A DNA stretch of 64,000 nucleotides, taken from NCBI GenBank assembly GCA_945952065.1, contig CAMFGY010000015.1, forward strand, positions 52,111-116,110. The letters run 5' to 3'. How positions within the stretch are numbered: position 1 is the stretch's first letter; the number at the start of each line of letters is the position of its first letter. The notes beneath the pieces were generated by a model, which was not told the origin of the DNA, did not search any database, and saw only the letters and a list, made by a program, of their open reading frames with translations. This document shows positions 58,978 to 64,000 of this stretch, piece by piece. This stretch comes from an uncultured Burkholderiales bacterium. GTDB taxonomy: Bacteria; Pseudomonadota; Gammaproteobacteria; Burkholderiales; Burkholderiaceae_C. The translations under genes and the position numbers were made by a program.

Positions 58978-61167
58978 ATGAGCAAGAAAGAAGACATCAA
59001 GCTGTTGCGCATCAACTATTTGCGCGGCCCCAATATGTGGACTTACCGTCCCGTGCTGGAGGTCTGGCTGGATCTGGGCGAGCTGGAAGACTTTCCCAGC
59101 AACAAGCTGGAGGGCTTCACCCCGCGCCTGACCGCCGCATTGCCGGCCCTGATCGAACACCACTGCGGCGTTGGCGAGCGCGGTGGCTTCTTGCAACGCC
59201 TGGAAGAAGGCACCTGGTGCGGCCATGTCTTGGAGCACATCGTCATCGAGTTGCTCAACCTCTCCGGCATGCCCACCGGCTTTGGCCAAACCCGCTCGAC
59301 CAGCCAGCATGGCGTCTATCGCATGGTGTTCCGGGCCCGCGACGAGCAAGTCGCCCGCAGCGCTCTGGCCGAGGGCCATGCGCTCTTGATGGCCACCATC
59401 AACAACGAGCCCTTTGACGTCAATGCCGCCGTGGCCCGCATTCGCGACAAGCTGGACGACTGCTACCTCGGCCCCTCCACCGCCGCCATCGTGGCCGCCG
59501 CCACCGACCGCCGCATCCCGCACATTCGTCTGAATGACGGCAACTTGGTGCAGCTGGGCCATGGCGCGCGCCAGCGCCGCATCTGGACCGCCGAAACCGA
59601 CATGACCAGCGCGATTGCCGAAGGCATTGCCGGCGACAAAGACCTGACCAAAACCCTGCTCAAGTCGGTGGGCGTGCCGGTGCCTGAAGGCCAGGCCGTC
59701 AAGACCCCGGCCGAAGCCTGGGAAGTAGCCCAAGATCTGGGCCTGCCGGTCGTGGTCAAACCCAGCGACGGCAACCACGGTCGCGGCGTCACCCTGGACC
59801 TGCAAACCCAGGCCGACGTGGAAGCGGCCTTCAAGGTGGCCGATGCCGAGGGCTCCGAGGTCTTGGTCGAAACCTATATCCGCGGCAACGAACACCGTTT
59901 GTTGGTGGTCGGTGGCCGCGTGGTGGCCGCCGCACGCGGCGAAGCCGCCTGGATCCACGGCGATGGCAAGCAAACCGTGCGTCAGCTGGTGGACAGCCAG
60001 ATCAACACCGACCCGCGCCGCGGACTGACAGAGGAATTCCCGCTCAACCGCATCACCTTGGGCGAAGACCCGGTGGTGATTCTGGATCTGCAGCGCCAGG
60101 GTCTGACGCCCGAAGCCGTGCCCGAGGCCGGCCGCCAAGTGCTGATCCAGCGCAATGGCAATGTCTCGATTGACTGCACCGACGAAGTGCACCCCGATGT
60201 GGCCCATGCCGTGTCCCTGGCGGCCCGTGTGGTCGGGCTGGACATTGCCGGCGTGGACTTGGTCAGCGAAGACATCAGCAAGCCGATGAACGAAACCGGC
60301 GCCGCCATTGTGGAAGTCAACGCCGGCCCCGGCCTCTTGATGCACTTGAAGCCCGCGGGTGGCAGCCCGCAGCCGGTGGGCAAAGCCATCATCGACCACC
60401 TGTTTGCCGAGGACGAAACCGGCCGCATCCCAGTGGTGGGCGTGGCCGGTTCGCGCGGCACCCACACCATCAGCCGCTTGGTGGCTTGGCTCTTGCACCT
60501 GAATGGGCGCCATGTCGGCCTGGCCTGCCGTGACGGCTTGTTCCTGGGCAGCCGCCGGGTTGAACGCCGCGCCTCCAACAACTGGGACGCCTCGCACCGC
60601 CTGCTGATGAACCGTACCGTGGATGCGGTGGTGATCGAGAACAGCGCCGCGTCCATCTTGCGCGACGGCCTCGCCTATGACCGCTGCCAGGTCGGTGTTG
60701 TCACCGATATGGGCGGCATCGACAGCCTGAACGAGTTTGATGTGCAAACCGAAGCGCAGATGTACAAGGTGCTGCGCACCCAAGTGGATGTGGTGCTCTC
60801 TGAAGGGGTGGCGGTACTGAACGCCGCCGAGCCCGAGTTGCTGTCCATGGCCGAGTTGAGCGATGGCGATGTGCTGCTTTACGCCCTGGACGGCCAGTTG
60901 CCTGCCTTGGTCGAGCACCGTGCCAAGGGCGGCCGAGCCGTCTTCTTGCAAGGCGGCGCAGCTGTGCTGGCCGACGGCCCCTCCGAAACCGTGGGCGCCA
61001 ATGTGGAAGCCCTGCTCAAGCGCTTCACCGCCGCCCAAACCGCAGGCGATGCTGAAGTGGATGCCAGCATTGTGTTGGCGGCGGTGGCCACGGCCTGGGC
61101 CATGAATATTTCGCCCGAGCTGATTTCGGCAGGCATGGACACTTTTGTGCCCGAGTTGGCCGCCTGA
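58978..61167 (+). CDS. cphA': CphA'-type cyanophycin synthetase paralogue with inactive-looking Mur-ligase domain
   Basis: This gene encodes 729 residues. The N-domain (1-~165) begins LLRINYLRGPNMWTYRPV and keeps a zinc-protease-like HxxEH motif, H83-V-L-E86-H87, with E91 four residues on. The ATP-grasp domain (~215-475) is intact-looking: VVVKPSDGNHGRGVTLDL and EVNAGPGLLMHLKPAGG. In the Mur-ligase-like domain the P-loop reads AGSRGTHTI (490-498), with Thr495 where the catalytic Lys should be, and the RGG of ETARGGILR is replaced (ENSAASILR). About 130 C-terminal residues are missing relative to CphA. It should be able to use ATP once but not in the second (Arg-adding) site (inference). Confidence 0.92.
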   Translation: MSKKEDIKLLRINYLRGPNMWTYRPVLEVWLDLGELEDFPSNKLEGFTPRLTAALPALIEHHCGVGERGGFLQRLEEGTWCGHVLEHIVIELLNLSGMPTGFGQTRSTSQHGVYRMVFRARDEQVARSALAEGHALLMATINNEPFDVNAAVARIRDKLDDCYLGPSTAAIVAAATDRRIPHIRLNDGNLVQLGHGARQRRIWTAETDMTSAIAEGIAGDKDLTKTLLKSVGVPVPEGQAVKTPAEAWEVAQDLGLPVVVKPSDGNHGRGVTLDLQTQADVEAAFKVADAEGSEVLVETYIRGNEHRLLVVGGRVVAAARGEAAWIHGDGKQTVRQLVDSQINTDPRRGLTEEFPLNRITLGEDPVVILDLQRQGLTPEAVPEAGRQVLIQRNGNVSIDCTDEVHPDVAHAVSLAARVVGLDIAGVDLVSEDISKPMNETGAAIVEVNAGPGLLMHLKPAGGSPQPVGKAIIDHLFAEDETGRIPVVGVAGSRGTHTISRLVAWLLHLNGRHVGLACRDGLFLGSRRVERRASNNWDASHRLLMNRTVDAVVIENSAASILRDGLAYDRCQVGVVTDMGGIDSLNEFDVQTEAQMYKVLRTQVDVVLSEGVAVLNAAEPELLSMAELSDGDVLLYALDGQLPALVEHRAKGGRAVFLQGGAAVLADGPSETVGANVEALLKRFTAAQTAGDAEVDASIVLAAVATAWAMNISPELISAGMDTFVPELAA

Positions 61168-61230
61168 TTCAGCCCCCACCCGAAACTCAGTCAAAGCGCC
61201 AGAACACCCGATTCCCGAGGAAGAGCAAAC

Positions 61231-63810
61231 ATGGAAGTCTCTCGCACCCGCGCCCTGCGGGGCCCCAATATGTGGAGCCGCCACACGGCGATTGAAGCGG
61301 TGGTGCACTGCACGCCAGCCGAGCAGTCGATCGCTGACATGCCCGATTTTGAAGCCCGTCTGCGGGCTCTCTTCCCCAGCATCGGCCCCTTGCGGCCGGC
61401 CAGCGCCAAGCGCACGCCCGTCTCTTTGGCCCATGTGCTGGAGCAAGCCACACTGGCACTGCAAGCGCAAGCGGGCTGCCCGGTCACGTTCAGCCAAACC
61501 CACATCACCTCGGAGCCTGGCAGCTACCAAGTGGTGGTGGAGTACAGCGAAGAAGACGTGGGCCGCATGGCTTTTGATGCCGCCTGCAAATTGGTCGAAG
61601 CCGCCCGCGACGGCGGCAGCTTTGATGCCGACAGCGTGCTCAAAGAGCTGCGCGATCTGGACGAAGACGTGCGCCTGGGCCCCTCTACTGGCTCCATCGT
61701 GAACGCCGCCGTGGCGCGCGGCGTGCCCTATCGCCGTTTGACGCAAGGCAGCCTGGTGCAGTTCGGCTGGGGCGCCAAGCAGCGCCGCATCTGGGCCGCA
61801 GAGGTGGACGCGACCAGCGCCGTCAGCGAATCGATCGCCCAAGACAAAGACCTGTGCAAGCGCCTGCTGCAGTCGGCCGGCGTGCCGGTGCCAACCGGCC
61901 GCCCGGTGGGGTCGGTGGACGACGCCTGGGCCGCCGCACTCGAGATCGGCCTGCCGGTCGTGGTGAAGCCCCAAGACGGCAACCAGGGCAAGGGCGTGAC
62001 CGTCAATGTGGTCACCCGTGAGCACATGGAAATCGCCTACAAAGCCGCCGATGACATCGGCCAAGTGATGGTGGAGAAATTTCTGCCCGGCAGCGACTAC
62101 CGCCTGCTGGTGGTGGGCGACAAACTGGTGGCCGCCGCACGCCGCGACCCCCCGCATGTCATAGGTGACGGTGTGCTGACCGTCAAACAACTGGTCGACA
62201 AGGTCAACGCCGACCCCAAGCGCGGCGACGGCCACGCCACCTCGCTGACCAAGATCCGCTTCGACGACATTGCCGTGGCGCGCCTGACCCAGCAAGACCT
62301 GAACCCTGACTCGGTGCCAGAAAAGGGCCGCCGCGTCATCCTGCGCAACAACGCCAATCTGTCCACCGGTGGCACCGCCACCGATGTGACCGACGATGTT
62401 CATCCCGAAGTCGCCGCGCGCGCCATTGCAGCGGCTCAGGTCGTGGGCCTGCATGTCTGCGGCGTGGACGTGGTGGCCGAAAGCGTGCTGCGTCCCTTGG
62501 AAGAAATCAATGGCGGCATCGTCGAAGTGAATGCCGCGCCGGGCCTGCGCATGCACCTCTCGCCGTCCTACGGCAAGGGCCGCAATGTCGGCGAAGCCAT
62601 CATCTCGCACCTTTATGGCCATGGCCACAAGAGCGAAGACGGCCGCATTCCGGTGGTGGCCGTGACGGGCACCAATGGCAAGACCACCACCTCGCGCCTG
62701 ATCGCCCATTTGTTCGCCACCTGCGGCCTCAAGGTCGGCATGACCAATACCGACGGCGTCTATGTGGATGGCAAACAAATCGACAGCGGCGACTGCTCCG
62801 GCCCCAAGAGCGCCCGCAATGTCCTGATGCACCCCGATGTTGAAGCCGCAGTGTTCGAAACGGCGCGTGGCGGCATCTTGCGCGAGGGCCTAGGCTTTGA
62901 CCGCTGCCAGGTGGCCGTGGTCACCAATTTGGGTGCAGGCGACCACTTGGGCATGAACTTCCTCAACACCGTGGAGGAGCTCGCCCTGGTGAAGCGGGTG
63001 ATTGTTCAGAACGTCGCCCCTAACGGTTATGCCGTGCTGAATGCGGCCGACCCGGTGGTGGCCAATATGGCCAGCACCTGCCCGGGGCAGATCATCTTCT
63101 TTGCGGCCGACCGCCATCACCCACTGATGGCCACCCACCGCGCCCAAGGCAAGCGCTGTGTCTATGTGGACGGCGACCAACTGGTGGCCGCCCAAGGCAG
63201 TTGGCGCGAGAACATTCCGCTGCGCGAGATCCCTATCACCCGCAATGGCGCCATCGGCTTCCAGGTCGAAAACGCCATGGCCTCGGTGGCCGCAGGTTGG
63301 GGCGTGGGCATCGACTGGGACACCATTCGCCGCGGCTTGGCCAGCTTTGCCAATGACGCCGACAACGCGCCGGGCCGCTTCAATGTGATGGACTATCGCG
63401 GCGCCACCGTGATTGCCGATTACGGCCATAACGCAGACGCCATGCGGGCGCTGGTGGCAGCCGTTGAGGCCCTGCCTGCCAAGAAGCGCTCGGTGGTGAT
63501 CAGCGGCGCAGGCGACCGCCGCGACGAAGACATCCGCGAACAAACCGTCATTCTGGGCGCGGCCTTCGACGATGTGATCCTGTTCCAAGACGCCTGCCAA
63601 CGCGGCCGCGAAGACGGCGAAGTGCTGGCCCTGCTGCGCCAAGGCCTGGAAGGCGCCGATCGCACCCGCTACATCGACGAGATCCGCGGCGAGTTCATCG
63701 CCATCGATGCAGCGCTGGCGCGCCTGCAACCCGGCGATCTGTGTCTGGTGCTGGTCGACCAAGTCGAAGAAGCGCTGGCGCATTTGGCCAAGCGCATTGC
63801 AGAAGGCTGA
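61231..63810 (+). CDS. cphA: Cyanophycin synthetase with intact Mur-ligase domain and degenerate N-domain
   Basis: This gene encodes 859 residues. The N-domain begins LRGPNMWSRHTAIEAVV but at the zinc-motif position reads H68-V-L-E71-Q72, and the third ligand position is Ala76, so the HxxEH site is lost. ATP-grasp: VVVKPQDGNQGKGVTVNV and EVNAAPGLRMHLSPSYG. Mur-ligase domain: P-loop TGTNGKTTTS (479-488, K484), ETARGGILREGL, then the substrate domain with ADYGHNADAMRALV, all intact. It should join Asp and Arg to the growing chain. GAGGAAG precedes the ATG. It is 63 nt after cphA', so they form an operon. cphB (cyanophycinase) is not in the window. Confidence 0.94.
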   Translation: MEVSRTRALRGPNMWSRHTAIEAVVHCTPAEQSIADMPDFEARLRALFPSIGPLRPASAKRTPVSLAHVLEQATLALQAQAGCPVTFSQTHITSEPGSYQVVVEYSEEDVGRMAFDAACKLVEAARDGGSFDADSVLKELRDLDEDVRLGPSTGSIVNAAVARGVPYRRLTQGSLVQFGWGAKQRRIWAAEVDATSAVSESIAQDKDLCKRLLQSAGVPVPTGRPVGSVDDAWAAALEIGLPVVVKPQDGNQGKGVTVNVVTREHMEIAYKAADDIGQVMVEKFLPGSDYRLLVVGDKLVAAARRDPPHVIGDGVLTVKQLVDKVNADPKRGDGHATSLTKIRFDDIAVARLTQQDLNPDSVPEKGRRVILRNNANLSTGGTATDVTDDVHPEVAARAIAAAQVVGLHVCGVDVVAESVLRPLEEINGGIVEVNAAPGLRMHLSPSYGKGRNVGEAIISHLYGHGHKSEDGRIPVVAVTGTNGKTTTSRLIAHLFATCGLKVGMTNTDGVYVDGKQIDSGDCSGPKSARNVLMHPDVEAAVFETARGGILREGLGFDRCQVAVVTNLGAGDHLGMNFLNTVEELALVKRVIVQNVAPNGYAVLNAADPVVANMASTCPGQIIFFAADRHHPLMATHRAQGKRCVYVDGDQLVAAQGSWRENIPLREIPITRNGAIGFQVENAMASVAAGWGVGIDWDTIRRGLASFANDADNAPGRFNVMDYRGATVIADYGHNADAMRALVAAVEALPAKKRSVVISGAGDRRDEDIREQTVILGAAFDDVILFQDACQRGREDGEVLALLRQGLEGADRTRYIDEIRGEFIAIDAALARLQPGDLCLVLVDQVEEALAHLAKRIAEG

Positions 63811-64000
63811 GCGAAGTTTTACGCCCCGCCCCGCGTATGCCCCCGCTGTTTGCTTGCCGACGGCGGGAAAGTGCCCGGAGCGGACATCGCTTGCTTCCGT
63901 TCAGGCATGTGCGGGGGGGCAGCAGCCCGGGGCGCCGCTCTAGGAGCACGATGCCGGGTGTTCGGCCCGGCGGCCGACTTACTTTTCTTGCTTCGCCAAG
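63811..64000. other. Downstream region with hairpins, no gene
   Basis: No convincing gene lies after cphA. A hairpin GCCGGG/CCCGGC spans 63953-63971. The final bases, ACTTACTTTTCTTG, then CTTCGC, then CAAG, look like the left arm and loop of a longer inverted repeat whose right arm lies beyond the window, a common intergenic terminator-like element in Burkholderiales (recollection). Confidence 0.45.

Noticed and set aside
58972..62832. A 1286-codon open frame antisense to cphA'-cphA
   Set aside because: Long antisense frames are expected in high-GC genes. The translation is His/Gly/Ala/Val-rich with no family features, while both sense genes are clear.
1..64000. tRNA, rRNA or known riboswitch genes
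   Set aside because: I looked in the intergenic gaps for cloverleaf, rRNA-like and conserved riboswitch cores and saw none. A covariance-model scan would be decisive.

Overview
The window looks like chromosomal DNA from a Gram-negative betaproteobacterium, most likely order Burkholderiales in the Rubrivivax/Leptothrix/Roseateles neighbourhood. This is an inference from high GC content, two PEP-CTERM (exosortase-sorted) proteins, a lipoprotein with a Gly run after its lipobox Cys, paired cphA'/cphA genes, and an ivd-can-aceK-thiolase operon. I saw no rRNA, tRNA or CRISPR array.

Layout. 1-19155: mixed housekeeping and signalling. It holds a methyltransferase 5' part, YjdM, two methyl-accepting chemotaxis proteins, DoxX plus a membrane-anchored winged-helix regulator, an Lrp-type regulator divergent from a fused indolepyruvate ferredoxin oxidoreductase, two periplasmic solute-binding-like proteins, an isomerase, a GNAT/aminotransferase fusion, an acyl-CoA dehydrogenase, a PEP-CTERM protein and an SDR enzyme. 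19330-36731: a same-strand run with a BTAD/cyclase-like/AAA/TPR regulator, an outer-membrane barrel, a phosphate-binding-like protein, a 1650-residue repeat protein ending in PEP-CTERM, a SpoIIE phosphatase fused to an RsbW-like ATPase, a STAS protein, an Na/Pi symporter-like protein and an NCS2 permease with an unusual tail. The last four suggest partner-switching control of transport.

36735-39692 is an accessory island of visibly lower GC. It sits between two ~93% identical 128-bp copies of the permease 3' end. It carries a two-gene operon (a 2-oxoglutarate/Fe(II) dioxygenase-like protein and a HEPN plus zinc-ribbon protein) and a REP-associated tyrosine transposase bracketed by inverted repeats. 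Beyond it lie udk, small lipoproteins, a TIR-transmembrane protein, an NsrR-type regulator with a well-formed operator, a degraded stretch (DJ-1/PfpI and LysR remnants) and an ECF sigma factor.

45763-51295 (minus strand) is a compact five-gene operon: isovaleryl-CoA dehydrogenase, GNAT, beta-carbonic anhydrase, AceK and thiolase. It has a 24-bp palindrome upstream and a bidirectional terminator downstream, and fits leucine/isovalerate catabolism feeding acetyl-CoA into a regulated TCA/glyoxylate branch. 51519-55911 holds NhaR, a RaiA-like protein, a Bax-inhibitor-1 protein, small proteins, ExoD and an SbtA-type bicarbonate transporter.

55925-63810 is a cyanophycin locus: a DUF1854 protein and an ABC transporter on one strand, divergent from cphA' and cphA. 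The two synthetases have complementary active-site losses. CphA' keeps an N-domain HxxEH motif but has lost the Mur-ligase P-loop lysine; CphA keeps the P-loop but has lost the HxxEH motif. They may work as a division-of-labour pair.
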